Source of the DNA: Marinilabilia salmonicolor JCM 21150
GTDB lineage: Bacteria; Bacteroidota; Bacteroidia; Bacteroidales; Marinilabiliaceae
Length of the DNA: 64,000 nucleotides
NCBI RefSeq assembly: GCF_000259075.1
Contig: NZ_AJKI01000056.1
Coordinates: 58,575 to 122,574, forward strand
Direction of reading: 5' to 3'
Part shown: positions 27,059-36,999 of the stretch, piece after piece
Position numbering within the stretch: position 1 is the stretch's first letter
Layout: each line of letters opens with the position of its first letter
Notes under the pieces: model-generated
Told to the model about the DNA's origin: nothing
The model's database searches: none
Seen by the model: the letters and a program-made list of their open reading frames with translations, nothing else
Translations under genes and position numbers: made by a program

Positions 27059-28387
27059 CTAAGTATATAAAAAACGGTTTAATTCATTTATATAATATGC
27101 TTCCTTCTCATATATTTCCATATAATCGGTGACCAGTCGAAAAGATGCTATCCCTTTTTCTTTTAACAAATAATCAATTCTGTTTGTTTTCTCCTCCATC
27201 ACCGGACAGTTTCGAAAAGAATAGTTTATTACAGCATCAATCTTATATTCCTTTATTTTTTGCATCAAACGCTCTTCATCAATCCCGGAGAGGCAGGAAC
27301 TTGAATTATGATCAACACACTCCATCATATAAGTCACGGCCTGCGCAACCGGATCTTCATCCTGACCAGCCAGGTCGAGGAATGTATTGAAGTCATAATT
27401 GATATTGGTAATTCCCATGTCTGATTCCTCACACACAATGAGCGCACCCGTCTTTTCGACGAGACGGTATATTTGTCCAAAAGGAGGCATCACCCGCGGA
27501 GTAATGAGCATCACTCTTTTTTTGGTCATCTCCGAATCATAACCCATGCCCTGTTGCAGTCGAAACAGAAGTTCACCTTTCAGTTTTTTGAGAGCAGAAA
27601 GCAGTTTTCGGGGCTCTTCAACCAAAGCCAACTGCTGAATCCACAAACTGTTTTTTCCGTTGATAGGAGGATTGGGATGCTTTCGAAAATCCAAAACAGC
27701 TTGATATTCATCTCTAATTTCGCAAAACAAACGGGAATATCCAACCAGTTTTTCTTTATTTAGACCTTTTCCATCTGTTATTTTCATAACCCATGTATGG
27801 AAATCGTCAAAATTAAACGTCACTTTCCCCTCAGGCATTTTCGTCATTTGCAGACAATGTACCTCAAAGTCATTGGAAGTTTCGCCAACCAGATCAGTGG
27901 CTCTTCTAATGGAAGGGCAAAGATCTGACCCCAGAACATAATCAGCCAGATTGAAAAACACACACATTCCTGTGTGTAGAAAGCCAATCATAGAGCGGGT
28001 GAGCGAACACATACCCCGGGTATAATTATCGGCAAAAGGTTCTACCTCACCAGCGCCCATACAAACACTTACAGGAATAAAACCGTCCAGGGCATAAATC
28101 AATTCCGGAGGTATTGAATTACACAGTAATGCCATAATGTGATGCCCCTCACGACGGTATTGGTAAAGATCCTTGACCCGCTGACCATGCATACCGTTCA
28201 TCATTTCATCAAACAACGTCATGGTTTGGGGTCTCTCCTTTTCTGTAATCATTTCACTGGCAAAACGTACGATTTTCTCTTTCATCGCATCGTTCAACCT
28301 CATCTGCTCATCTTTGAACAGAAAGCGGGTTTTACTCTTATTGTATGCTACATCGGCTATTATATCAGCTTTATCAAAATTTTTCAT
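27059..28387 (-). CDS. 2-Hydroxyacyl-CoA dehydratase (HgdB/FldC-like) subunit
   Basis: A 442-residue member of the 2-hydroxyacyl-CoA dehydratase D-component family. Supporting segments are SIPPELIYALDGFIPVSVCM, RGMCSLTRSMIGFL, GSDLCPSIRRATDL near the middle and NYSFRNCPVMEEK near the end. They contain the cysteines expected to ligate a [4Fe-4S] cluster. The family removes water from 2-hydroxyacyl-CoA in anaerobic amino-acid fermentation; activation by an ATP-driven ferredoxin-like protein is needed, and that gene is not in the window. The start at MKNFDKADI omits nine weak codons. It is preceded by the ThDP enzyme gene (184-nt gap), and the two could act on the same keto/hydroxy acid. Both subunits of a standard heterodimer are not visible, only one. 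Confidence 0.8.
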   Translation of the reverse strand: MKNFDKADIIADVAYNKSKTRFLFKDEQMRLNDAMKEKIVRFASEMITEKERPQTMTLFDEMMNGMHGQRVKDLYQYRREGHHIMALLCNSIPPELIYALDGFIPVSVCMGAGEVEPFADNYTRGMCSLTRSMIGFLHTGMCVFFNLADYVLGSDLCPSIRRATDLVGETSNDFEVHCLQMTKMPEGKVTFNFDDFHTWVMKITDGKGLNKEKLVGYSRLFCEIRDEYQAVLDFRKHPNPPINGKNSLWIQQLALVEEPRKLLSALKKLKGELLFRLQQGMGYDSEMTKKRVMLITPRVMPPFGQIYRLVEKTGALIVCEESDMGITNINYDFNTFLDLAGQDEDPVAQAVTYMMECVDHNSSSCLSGIDEERLMQKIKEYKIDAVINYSFRNCPVMEEKTNRIDYLLKEKGIASFRLVTDYMEIYEKEAYYINELNRFLYT

Positions 28388-28571
28388 GGAAATTATATTT
28401 GCTTTAAAGTCCAATAAAAAAGCTCCTCAGACCATCCAAATTGTCTTGAATTTAAAGTCTTTTGTCAGTTTGAACGTAGTGAAAACTCTTATTCGACTCT
28501 TCCTGAGCCTAGATTCCGATAGAGGCGCTCCCCCCCCCGTCGTATGTAGCGACAGAACCTCAAAAGAAATG

Positions 28572-30263
28572 CTAATCAGCCGTAAGCTTCCGTTGCCCGA
28601 TGGGAGGGATTTCTGATGAATCAATGAGTACATCAATAACAACGGGCTCATTTATTTTGATTGCCTCCGAAAGCGCATCATAAAAAGTAGCCCGATTATC
28701 CACTTTGAACCCTCTTACTCCCATCGACTTCGCCATTTTTGCAAAATCTGTACTTCCCAGTTCCACTCCGATGGTACGATTGAACATCTTTTTGATGGAA
28801 GCCTCCGGCATACTGTATCTCGAATCGTTGAACACAATCCAAATAACAGGAATGTGGTACTGGCCGGCTGTAGCCACCTCATTGCCTCCCATAAGAAACG
28901 ATCCGTCTCCGCAAATACAAATCACCGGAGCCTTTGGCTGACTAAGTTTAATTCCGATGGCGGAACTAATAGAGGCCCCCATAGCCCCCAGACCAAGAGT
29001 GGGGAAAAAGTTCCCATTTTCACCAATGGACAGGTAATGCATAGCCCAGGCCCAGTGGGAACTCGAATCGGCCAGGAATAAAGTATTATCAGGAGCAAGT
29101 TCCTTTACCACCCCAAAAAGACTCTGAGGTTTAAGCGGTCGTCCCTCATACCTCATTAAGTGAGGATTTAACAATCGTCCATCTTCCGCAATTAATTGCT
29201 CCGCATCTCTTCCTGATTGTTTAGGAAGCACACCATTGTGCTCCACTATTTTCAGCAATTGGTGCATAATTATCGCTGCATCTCCATTCAACCCCACAGC
29301 CACACGATAATTCTTCCCAATTTCGCGCTTATCAATATCCACATGAATAATTTTTTTGTCTTTCAAAAATCGCTGATCCCAACCATAAGTGGAAAACTCG
29401 CCAAAACTGGTTCCCACCGCAATAAGTAAATCAGATTGATCAAAAACATAATGCGCTGCAACAGGGTGACCACAAATCCCTAACACCCCCAAACACAAAG
29501 GATGTTCCGACGGAAGTGCTCCTTTTCCCTGGATGGTGGTGGCTACAGGGATCCTAAGCTTTTCGGCAATTTTCAAAATATCCGTGCTGGCCCCACTTTG
29601 CACTGCTCCCCACCCCACAAGAAAAACAGGCTTTTCAGCTTCACCGATCAGCCGGAGCGTCTCTTTCAGTACAGCACTCTCCACAAACGAACCACCCGAG
29701 AGTAACTTATCATTGTCGCTCAAGGGCTCATATTCTATTTCTGCCTGCTGAATATCAAAAGGAATATTGACATGAACGGGGCCTTTTCTGCCTGAAGTGG
29801 CACTTCTGATGGCATACTCAATGATTTCAACAATCTTTGCGGGGGCCACCGCAGCAAAACTCTCTTTAGTTATTGACCTGAAAAAATCCACCGTGTCAAT
29901 AGATTGTCCCAAACCGGTGGATTCCTGAAAGGCTCCCCTGCCAAAGTCTGAGGTAGGAATCTGACCTGTAATAACCAATAAAGGAACAGAATTCATAAAG
30001 GCAGAAGCTACACCGGTGGCGAGATTGGTAGAGCCGCCCCCTGTAGAGCCGCAACAAACGCCTACCTTACCGCTCCCCTGAGCATATCCGTAAGCCATCA
30101 GAGCACCACCGTTCTCATGTTTGGTGGCAATAAAATCAATTTCTTCATAATCAAGCAGGGCATCCAGAAACGGGGCTATCGTTTTTCCTGTTACACCAAA
30201 AACATATTCAATTTTTTTACTGATCAGCACCTCTGCAATAACATTTACAACTCTCCTCTTCAT
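28572..30263 (-). CDS. Thiamine-diphosphate-dependent enzyme, acetolactate-synthase-like
   Basis: A 563-residue ThDP enzyme of the acetolactate synthase/benzoylformate decarboxylase group. It has the three usual domains. The N-terminal domain holds the catalytic glutamate (KHENGGALMAYGYAQ, about 46-60). The central domain (about 190-330) has HVDIDKREIGKNY. The C-terminal ThDP domain has GDGSFLMGGNEVATAGQYHI, the start of the GDGx25-30N motif. No IlvN-type regulatory subunit adjoins it. Related enzymes include acetolactate synthase, oxalyl-CoA decarboxylase and sulfopyruvate decarboxylase, and the sequence does not decide between them. The neighbouring 2-hydroxyacyl-CoA dehydratase-like gene hints at a shared 2-oxo/2-hydroxy acid pathway. 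The gap to it (28388-28571) holds a C9 run and no clear feature. Confidence 0.85.
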   Translation of the reverse strand: MKRRVVNVIAEVLISKKIEYVFGVTGKTIAPFLDALLDYEEIDFIATKHENGGALMAYGYAQGSGKVGVCCGSTGGGSTNLATGVASAFMNSVPLLVITGQIPTSDFGRGAFQESTGLGQSIDTVDFFRSITKESFAAVAPAKIVEIIEYAIRSATSGRKGPVHVNIPFDIQQAEIEYEPLSDNDKLLSGGSFVESAVLKETLRLIGEAEKPVFLVGWGAVQSGASTDILKIAEKLRIPVATTIQGKGALPSEHPLCLGVLGICGHPVAAHYVFDQSDLLIAVGTSFGEFSTYGWDQRFLKDKKIIHVDIDKREIGKNYRVAVGLNGDAAIIMHQLLKIVEHNGVLPKQSGRDAEQLIAEDGRLLNPHLMRYEGRPLKPQSLFGVVKELAPDNTLFLADSSSHWAWAMHYLSIGENGNFFPTLGLGAMGASISSAIGIKLSQPKAPVICICGDGSFLMGGNEVATAGQYHIPVIWIVFNDSRYSMPEASIKKMFNRTIGVELGSTDFAKMAKSMGVRGFKVDNRATFYDALSEAIKINEPVVIDVLIDSSEIPPIGQRKLTAD

Positions 30264-30463
30264 AAAGCAAGAAACTTAGGGGGCTTAGATGGTATAAGTT
30301 ACACAAAAAAACGGAGTTGTAAATACAAAAAAACTATCTTTACAAAGGAAGTCCGGCCAACTTTACTATTTTAGTATGAACAAGAAACTGAATACACCGA
30401 AACAGCCAAACCTCATCAGTCCGGTATTAAATCGACATCTTTAAAATCATAACATTCAGGAAA

Positions 30464-30937
30464 ATGAAGACCGCAATCATCTATTCATCGAAGCATGGGA
30501 CAACCCGTAAAGTAGCGGAAGAAATAGCCAACCTGTTTTCGACGGATGAAGTAACACTAATTAAGGCAGGACAGCCGGAAGAGCCCGATCTCGGGAGCTA
30601 TGACAAAATAATCATCGGTGGTTCCATCCATGCAGGAACCATCAGTAAAGCACTAAGAAAATTTTTAAAATCAAACCGAAACCTTCTGCTACAAAAACAA
30701 CTGGGACTATTCCTTTGCTGCATGTTTGAAGAGGAAGCAGAGGAACAGATGCACAGAGCCTTCCCCGAAGATATACGTAGCCACGCCAAAACCTGTCATT
30801 GGGTTGGAGGGGAATTCCTCTTCGAAGAAATGAATTTCATTGAAAAAACAATGACACGCAAAATAACAGGCGTTACCGAATCGGTTTCAAAGCTAAAACA
30901 CGACAAGATCAATCAACTGGTTCAGGAGTTAAGTTAA
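30464..30937 (+). CDS. Flavodoxin-domain protein, HemG-like
   Basis: A 157-residue FMN-binding protein. The phosphate loop is YSSKHGTTRKVAEEI at residues 7-21, and IIIGGSIHAGTISKALRKFL is the second flavodoxin segment. The size and the C-terminal part (HWVGGEFLFEEMNFIEKTMTR) resemble menaquinone-dependent protoporphyrinogen oxidase HemG. Other flavodoxins of this class serve as general electron carriers, so haem synthesis is not certain. It converges on the RluA-type gene with only 8 nt between stops. No other haem genes are near. Confidence 0.8.
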   Translation: MKTAIIYSSKHGTTRKVAEEIANLFSTDEVTLIKAGQPEEPDLGSYDKIIIGGSIHAGTISKALRKFLKSNRNLLLQKQLGLFLCCMFEEEAEEQMHRAFPEDIRSHAKTCHWVGGEFLFEEMNFIEKTMTRKITGVTESVSKLKHDKINQLVQELS

Positions 30938-30945
30938 AAATGCCC

Positions 30946-31635
30946 TTATCGTTTCATCACATTCTCAAACTCCTGCCAAAGGTTATCATCTTTGGGAACA
31001 GGTGCCTCAATCATAACAGGCTCCTGCTTCACCGGATGAACAAAAGCAATACGCCTGGCATGCAGCGAAATACCTCCCCCTTTGTTGGAACGCGAAAACC
31101 CATATTTCAGATCTCCTTTGATAGGGCAGCCAATTTTGGCCAGCTGACTACGAATCTGGTGATGACGTCCGGTTTGAAGATCAACTTCAAGCAAATGATA
31201 ATTTGAGGTGCTGGAGATAAGGCGATACTTGAGAATTCCTTCTTTGGCTCCCAAACGCTTTTTCGGAAATGCATAAGACTTGTTTTTATTGCTGTCTTTA
31301 AGCATAAAATGGCGCAATTCACCTTCGTCCTGAGGTGGTAAATTCTTTACTACAGCCCAGTAAGTTTTTTTGACCTCTTTCTCCTGAAACATTTTATTCA
31401 TGCGACTCAGCGCCTTGCTGGTTCTGGCAAACAAAACCACACCACTCACGGGCCTGTCGAGCCGATGCACAACACCAAGAAACACATCCCCCGGCTTATT
31501 GTACTTCTTTTTAATGTAAGTCTTTACCTTATCACTAAGCGGTTCATCGCCCGTTTCATCGCCCTGAACCAGGTCTGATCCGGTTTTATTTATAGCAATC
31601 AGGTGATTATCTTCGTAAAGTACTTCTAAGTCCAT
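30946..31635 (-). CDS. RluA-family pseudouridine synthase
   Basis: A 229-residue RNA-modifying enzyme. The catalytic aspartate is in the RluA signature VVHRLDRPVSGVVLFARTSK (about 55-74), and LQTGRHHQIRSQLAKIGCPI is the conserved later motif. There is no N-terminal S4 domain, so it belongs with the shorter RluA/TruC-like members. The longer frame would add eight residues before MDLEVLYEDNHL. It ends 8 nt from the flavodoxin gene. The target uridine in rRNA or tRNA cannot be read from sequence. The panB gene lies 56 nt upstream, in the same direction. Confidence 0.93.
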   Translation of the reverse strand: MDLEVLYEDNHLIAINKTGSDLVQGDETGDEPLSDKVKTYIKKKYNKPGDVFLGVVHRLDRPVSGVVLFARTSKALSRMNKMFQEKEVKKTYWAVVKNLPPQDEGELRHFMLKDSNKNKSYAFPKKRLGAKEGILKYRLISSTSNYHLLEVDLQTGRHHQIRSQLAKIGCPIKGDLKYGFSRSNKGGGISLHARRIAFVHPVKQEPVMIEAPVPKDDNLWQEFENVMKR

Positions 31636-31715
31636 GGTAAAATTTTCTTTATTAATCAAAATCGCGCGAATATCCTGCCCGAATAAATAATCTAAAATTG
31701 CTTACTCCCATTATA

Positions 31716-32534
31716 TCAATACTGCTCCCGCTCATTGGGGAAATCGCCCGATTTCACATCTTCAATATAATTCTGAACCGCACCTGTAATTTCAGCAAAC
31801 AAGTTGTGGTAGCGACGGAGGAACCGCGGCGAGAATGATTGATTAATGCCGAGCATATCATGAATCACCAGAACCTGTCCGTCCACTCCGTTTCCGGCAC
31901 CAATGCCAATTACAGGAATTTTTAATTCAGATGCCACCTGAGCTGCCAGTTTCGCAGGAATTTTCTCCAACACCAACCCAAAACAACCCGCATCCTCCAG
32001 TAAATGAGCATCCTCAATCAGTTTTTGAGCCTCTTCTTCCTGACGGGCACGAACGGTGTAAGTTCCGAATTTATGGATGGACTGAGGAGTTAGTCCCAGA
32101 TGTCCCATCACCGGAATCCCCGCCGAAAGGATTCGTTTTACGGACTCCACAATCTCTAGTCCTCCCTCAAGCTTAATAGCGTCAGCTGCTGTCTCCTTCA
32201 TAATCCGAATGGCAGAGTGCAACGCTTCACGGCTATTGCCCTGATAAGAACCAAAAGGGAGATCCACCACCACAAGGGCTGTCTTGACAGCTCTCACGAC
32301 CGATGCTCCGTGATAAATCATCTGATCAAGTGTGATGGGAAGGGTCGTTTCCCATCCGGCCATCACATTAGAAGCCGAATCTCCCACCAATACCACATCA
32401 AGTCCTGCCTGATCAACAATACTGGCCATGGAATAATCATAAGCGGTGAGCATGGAAATCTTCTCACCTTTCATCTTCATTTCACTTAAAACGTGTGTCG
32501 TCACCTTCCTGGGACGTTCATTTGCAGCTGACAT
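31716..32534 (-). CDS. panB: 3-Methyl-2-oxobutanoate hydroxymethyltransferase
   Basis: A 272-residue enzyme that transfers a hydroxymethyl group from methylenetetrahydrofolate to ketoisovalerate, giving ketopantoate for pantothenate and CoA. Family segments: [39 protein letters not shown] (metal and substrate site), [14 protein letters not shown], and [20 protein letters not shown]. The length matches PanB. It lacks other pan genes next to it. A MITE copy (copy E) lies 130 nt upstream of its start. Confidence 0.96.
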   Translation of the reverse strand: MSAANERPRKVTTHVLSEMKMKGEKISMLTAYDYSMASIVDQAGLDVVLVGDSASNVMAGWETTLPITLDQMIYHGASVVRAVKTALVVVDLPFGSYQGNSREALHSAIRIMKETAADAIKLEGGLEIVESVKRILSAGIPVMGHLGLTPQSIHKFGTYTVRARQEEEAQKLIEDAHLLEDAGCFGLVLEKIPAKLAAQVASELKIPVIGIGAGNGVDGQVLVIHDMLGINQSFSPRFLRRYHNLFAEITGAVQNYIEDVKSGDFPNEREQY

Positions 32535-32663
32535 AATGAAAATATTTTTTATCCAATCGGCAAAGTTACCACTTTAATTGAGAGAAATCCCAATTTCAAG
32601 ATTATTAACACCGGAAAAGAAATCACAAAAACCCGTTACCTGCAAAAAAGAAGTAAAATTGCC

Positions 32664-32830
32664 TAGTGCGCGTCTATAAAGTCGGGAAAGTTTGTAAAAA
32701 GTCATATGTCTGATCAGAAAGTGCCAATTGCAAGGCTTGCGAAGCCGCCAAAAACGGAGTTTACTTGGGTAAATGAGTATTTTGGCGGCAAGCGTAACGC
32801 AGCAAGTGGTACTGTATGGACAGACTCTAA
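32664..32830 (+). repeat. MITE copy E (167 bp)
   Basis: Ends TAGTGCGCGTCTATAAAGTC and GTATGGACAGACTCTAA; the interior repeats the GAAGCCGCCAAAAACGGAG and GAGTATTTTGGCGGCAAGCG arms of copy B almost unchanged. It lies between panB and the lacI-type gene, oriented as copies B and C. Confidence 0.8.
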
Positions 32831-32982
32831 ACCGACATTGAGATAATATCAGCTGAACCATTGACAAATAGCAATGCCGTCACAACCAATACCGTTCAGT
32901 TTCATCCGACAATCATAAATCACAATCTGTAAAACCATATGTTTTGCTATTTTTGCATAAGAGCAATCTGAAAAACAGAGCA

Positions 32983-34002
32983 ATGGCAAAATCTCCAATT
33001 ACGATAAACGACCTCGCCCGAGAACTAAATGTGGCTCCTTCAACCGTTTCCCGTGCCCTGAACAATAGTCCCAAAATAAGCGATCTGACCAAACAAAAAA
33101 TTGTTAAAAAGGCAGCAGAACTGGGATATAACCTGAACATGGTTGCCTCAAGTCTCTCACGTAGCCGCACCAACACCATTGGAGTAGTCATTCCTTTTCT
33201 TAACAACTTCTTTTACAGCGAGGTGGTCAATGGCATTGAAGAACTTGCTTTTAATAAAGGTTACCGGATTCTGATTGCCCAAACAAGAAACTCTTTTGAT
33301 AAGGAGAAAGAAATTTTGCGCACAATGAGTGCCACCAGAGTTGACGGAATTATTGCATGCCTAACCACCGAAACCACCAATACTGACCACCTTAAAATAC
33401 TGTCGGCAAATGACATTCCGCTAGTGCTGTTTGACAGGGTTCGCTTCGACTTCCCCTGCAGAAAAGTCATCATCGACAACTACAGCGCAATGCAACAATC
33501 TGTAGCGCATCTTGCACGTTCTGGCTACAAGAAAATTGCTCATCTGGGAGGTCCCATCACCTGCAATATATCGTCAGAACATGCAAAAGCATTTAAGGAA
33601 ACACTAAAAAGAGAGGGACTTCCACTGCTTACTCAGTTTCACTTATCCACGGATCTTACCGAAGAGGACATTATGGAAGCCATAAAAATCTGGCTAACCT
33701 CCAGACTTAAACCGGACGCTATCATTACGGCAACCAGTTATGCGGCATTGGTAGTATCCAAGCTAATCAAAGAACAAAAACTGTCAATTCCTGAAGATAT
33801 TGCGCTGTCCTCTTTGACCTCTGAACCGGCCCTGCAATTTGTTGAACCCCAAATCACCTCAGTCGCTCTTCCCGGTCGGGACACGGGAAAAACGTCAATG
33901 GATTATCTGCTAAATGAGATTGAGCATAAAGAACAAAAGAGCGATACCACCATTAAACCCTATCAACTCATCATCCGGAACAGCTCTTTCAGAAATAAAT
34001 AA
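32983..34002 (+). CDS. LacI-family transcriptional regulator of the sugar locus
   Basis: A 339-residue regulator. The helix-turn-helix is at the N-terminus (ITINDLARELNVAPSTVSRA, about 5-24), then the hinge helix (MVASSLSRSRTNTIGVVIP), then a periplasmic-binding-like effector domain. The start at MAKSPITIN follows family practice; the 13 codons before it are not conserved. A TATTTTTG at 32948-32955 fits the TAnnTTTG promoter consensus 28 nt upstream. A LacI-type operator (TGCAAACGCTTGCA) lies 80 nt downstream of its stop, before the GH2 gene. The locus after it suggests that an amino-sugar or glycan signal is sensed. Confidence 0.94.
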   Translation: MAKSPITINDLARELNVAPSTVSRALNNSPKISDLTKQKIVKKAAELGYNLNMVASSLSRSRTNTIGVVIPFLNNFFYSEVVNGIEELAFNKGYRILIAQTRNSFDKEKEILRTMSATRVDGIIACLTTETTNTDHLKILSANDIPLVLFDRVRFDFPCRKVIIDNYSAMQQSVAHLARSGYKKIAHLGGPITCNISSEHAKAFKETLKREGLPLLTQFHLSTDLTEEDIMEAIKIWLTSRLKPDAIITATSYAALVVSKLIKEQKLSIPEDIALSSLTSEPALQFVEPQITSVALPGRDTGKTSMDYLLNEIEHKEQKSDTTIKPYQLIIRNSSFRNK

Positions 34003-34081
34003 TTAAATCTTACAATCCGCCAACCATAAGGGATTACTAAACAGCACCCTAAATACAAAAGTTAAAAACCAATTATTTTAG

Positions 34082-34095
34082 TGCAAACGCTTGCA
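34082..34095 (+). promoter_or_regulatory. LacI-type operator upstream of the GH2 gene
   Basis: TGCAAACGCTTGCA is a 14-bp near-palindrome (12 of 14 positions symmetric) with the central CG typical of LacI-family operators. It is 158 nt before the GH2 start and 80 nt after the lacI-type gene, so the local regulator is the obvious candidate to bind it. Confidence 0.7.
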
Positions 34096-34252
34096 TATAT
34101 TTTTTAATTTTATGATGTTTGTATAATATTAAATACTGTAATTCAACACATAACAAAAGGCAACGAAGGCAAAAATACATTAATACTGAAAAAAGAAGTT
34201 CTGTAAAATTAAATATCAGGTTAAACTGACCATTCAACTAAATCCTGCAAAA

Positions 34253-36895
34253 ATGAAGAAAACAGCTGTTATTATCCTCACCCTAGCGACAATCTCAGGC
34301 ATCATTCTTTCCTCCTGCCATAAAAATGAAACTGTAACCAAAGATGTTTATATCAATGAAGGATGGGAACTTTTCCCGACCTCTAACGGCAACGACAGCA
34401 TCATTTCAACAGGCAGTTTTACCCCCCAAAAAACGGAAAAGATTAAGCTGCCGGCAACAGTACTCTCCGGGCTTCGCCAAAACGGCCATTACGAGAATAT
34501 TTATTTCAACATGGCCCTGAAAAAAATAGACAAAAAACCATTTAAGCGGCCCTGGTGGTACCGAAAAGAGCTGACCATCTCCAAATCCGAAATAAAACTC
34601 AACCATCAGCTGATTCTGGAAGGCATTAATTACAAGGCGGACCTGTGGATTAACGGAGAAAAAATCAGTAAATCCAACCAGATAGAGGGCGCTTTTGGCA
34701 TTTATCGGTTCAATATTTCCCCCTTCCTCACCCCGGGAAAAAACATCATTGCCCTCAAAGTATCTCCTCCCAAAAAAGGGGACCTCACGCTTGGATTTGT
34801 GGACTGGAATCCTGAAGCTCCCGACGGCAACATGGGGCTTTGGCGAGGGGTAAGACTTAAAACCTCAGGAAACATTTCCCTAAACCACCCAAATGTTCGC
34901 TCATCAGTGAATACCGAAACGCTGGACGAAGCTGCAATCACCATATCTGTTTTTACGGAAAATCTGACGCCCGACACCCTGGATGGGCTTCTTAAAGCAG
35001 AACTTTTAAATCAAACCTTGTCAAAAGAAATAAAACTGGCTCCGGGAGAAGAAAAAGAAGTATTCTTTACCCCGGATGATTTCCCTTCTTTACAAATTAA
35101 AAACCCGGAGCTCTGGTGGCCCAACAACCTGGGAGATCAACCATTACATTCGCTAAAAGTCAACATCACCGAAAACAATCAAATTTCAGACGCGGTCCAA
35201 ATACGTTTCGGAATACGCCAGGTAGAGGACTATTTCACAGAAGAAGGACACAGAGGCTTTAAAGTGAATGGCCAAAAATTTCTGGTAAAAGGAGGCGGAT
35301 GGGTTGATGACATGTTGTTAACTGATAGCGATGAAAAAGTAAAAGCTCAGATCGACTATGTAAAACACATGAACCTGAATACCATCAGACTGGAAGGATT
35401 CTGGGGCAACAACAACACCTTATACGACTATTGCGACGAACAGGGAATCATGCTTATGATCGGATGGAGTTGCCAATGGGAATGGGAAAGCTATTGTGGC
35501 AGACCTGAAGGACCATATATGTCCATCTATCCCGAAGAGTACGAAAGAGAATCCAACGCCTACCGTCAGCAGGTCTTAAGAACCCGTCATCATCCAGCCA
35601 TGCTTTTGTGGACTTATGGAAGTGACAAATTGCCACATCCCGATCTTGAAAAGATTCTCGATAAACACATGACAGAAATTGCTCCCGGTGCACCCGTTGT
35701 GACCACCTGCCGGGGAGTAGAAGTTGGTGGACATCAGAACACCAGTGAAGTAAGTGGTCCGTCGGGAGTGAAAATGCTGGGACCATACGACTGGGTACCC
35801 CCGGTTTACTGGTACACTGACACACTTTATGGAGGAGCCTACGGTTTTAATACAGAAACCGGCCCCGGACCACAAATCCCTCCCATCGAGAGCATCAAGA
35901 GGATGTTGCCGGAAAAACACCACTGGCCGGTTGATTCCATGTGGCTATACCATTTTGGTAGAAATGAATTTCAAACGATAGACAGATATCTCAGGGCTTT
36001 TAACAACCGCTACGAAGAAAGCCATTCATTAAAAGAATTTGCTTTCAAAAACCAGATATCCAGCTACGAAGCAATACGCGGAATGTTTGAAGCCTTTGCA
36101 GTTAACAAATACGAGGCCACCGGCGTTATTCAGTGGATGCTGAACTCAGCCTGGCCGGAAATGTACTGGCAACTTTACGATTACTACCTTCGTCCCAACG
36201 GCGCGTTCTATGGCACAAAAAAGGCCGGTGCCCCACTGCATCCAATTTACAATTACAAAGACAAAAACATTTATGTAAACAATGACTATCTGAATGGTTT
36301 TGAAGATTTGTTTCTGGGAATCAAAATCTTTTCATCAGAATCCGAAAAATTATTTTCGGCAGAACACGCCTTCTCCATTGGAGCTAACCAAACGAATATG
36401 ATTTTTGAACTCCCTGAGATAAGCAACCGGTCCACCACCTGGTTTCTGGACCTGAGAATTACGGATAACACCGGAAAAGAGCTGGCTAATAATTTCTACT
36501 GGCTATCCACAAAGAAGGATATTCCCGATTTCGAAGCCACCACCTGGGTACATACCCCGACCACGGAATTTGCAGATTTCTCGGCGATCAATGAGCTTAC
36601 TACTCCTGAATTGACTCTTGAAGTAACGAAAGAAGAAGTAAAGGAAAAAATATTATTTCATTGCACACTGGAGAACAAGGAAAAGAAACTGGCATTTTTC
36701 AATGAATTGATGGCCGTTGACAATCGCTCCGGGGAGGTAATACTCCCGGTATTATGGGAAGACAACTACATTACATTGCTTCCGGGTGAAAAACGAACCA
36801 TATCGGGCAGTGTAGATCTAAACAACCTAACACTGGAAAACATCAACATAGAATTAAAAAATTTGAACACAATCAATAGTACATCCGGGAAATAG
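34253..36895 (+). CDS. Glycoside hydrolase family 2 lipoprotein, exo-beta-glucosaminidase-like
   Basis: An 880-residue secreted enzyme with lipobox (ISGIILSSC) after a signal peptide. A GH2 N-terminal sugar-binding domain (about 35-200, WWYRKELTISKSEIKL), an immunoglobulin-like domain (about 205-320), then the TIM-barrel catalytic domain (about 325-620) and C-terminal beta domains. In the barrel, LLWTYGSDKLPHP places Asp (GSD) where most GH2 enzymes have Asn-Glu. FNTETGPGPQIPPIESIKRM supplies the likely nucleophile glutamate. This Asp/Glu arrangement is that of exo-beta-D-glucosaminidases such as CsxA, which remove GlcN from chitosan ends. The activity is inferred. The operon continues with two ROK-family proteins. 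Confidence 0.88.
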   Translation: MKKTAVIILTLATISGIILSSCHKNETVTKDVYINEGWELFPTSNGNDSIISTGSFTPQKTEKIKLPATVLSGLRQNGHYENIYFNMALKKIDKKPFKRPWWYRKELTISKSEIKLNHQLILEGINYKADLWINGEKISKSNQIEGAFGIYRFNISPFLTPGKNIIALKVSPPKKGDLTLGFVDWNPEAPDGNMGLWRGVRLKTSGNISLNHPNVRSSVNTETLDEAAITISVFTENLTPDTLDGLLKAELLNQTLSKEIKLAPGEEKEVFFTPDDFPSLQIKNPELWWPNNLGDQPLHSLKVNITENNQISDAVQIRFGIRQVEDYFTEEGHRGFKVNGQKFLVKGGGWVDDMLLTDSDEKVKAQIDYVKHMNLNTIRLEGFWGNNNTLYDYCDEQGIMLMIGWSCQWEWESYCGRPEGPYMSIYPEEYERESNAYRQQVLRTRHHPAMLLWTYGSDKLPHPDLEKILDKHMTEIAPGAPVVTTCRGVEVGGHQNTSEVSGPSGVKMLGPYDWVPPVYWYTDTLYGGAYGFNTETGPGPQIPPIESIKRMLPEKHHWPVDSMWLYHFGRNEFQTIDRYLRAFNNRYEESHSLKEFAFKNQISSYEAIRGMFEAFAVNKYEATGVIQWMLNSAWPEMYWQLYDYYLRPNGAFYGTKKAGAPLHPIYNYKDKNIYVNNDYLNGFEDLFLGIKIFSSESEKLFSAEHAFSIGANQTNMIFELPEISNRSTTWFLDLRITDNTGKELANNFYWLSTKKDIPDFEATTWVHTPTTEFADFSAINELTTPELTLEVTKEEVKEKILFHCTLENKEKKLAFFNELMAVDNRSGEVILPVLWEDNYITLLPGEKRTISGSVDLNNLTLENINIELKNLNTINSTSGK

Positions 36896-36935
36896 CCCTT
36901 TTTGATCTCACTTCAAGCATCCGGGATTAGCAGAA

Positions 36936-36971
36936 AAGTCGGGAAATTCATTAATGAGAATTTCCCGACTT
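36936..36971. other. Perfect 14-bp hairpin between GH2 and the first ROK gene
   Basis: AAGTCGGGAAATTC and GAATTTCCCGACTT are exact inverted copies around an 8-nt loop. The plus-strand end is not followed by a T-run, so it is not a clear terminator for the GH2 gene. It may be a processing or attenuation site, or a decayed MITE end, since the left arm resembles AAAGTCGGGAAAG in copy E. Confidence 0.75.
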
Positions 36972-36999
36972 CAATACACAAAAAGAACTCAAAGCAATA

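Noticed and set aside
28505..28520. C9 run as a phase-variable tract
   Set aside because: It lies in the gap between two genes and not in a coding frame or a recognisable promoter spacer, so slippage has no evident effect.
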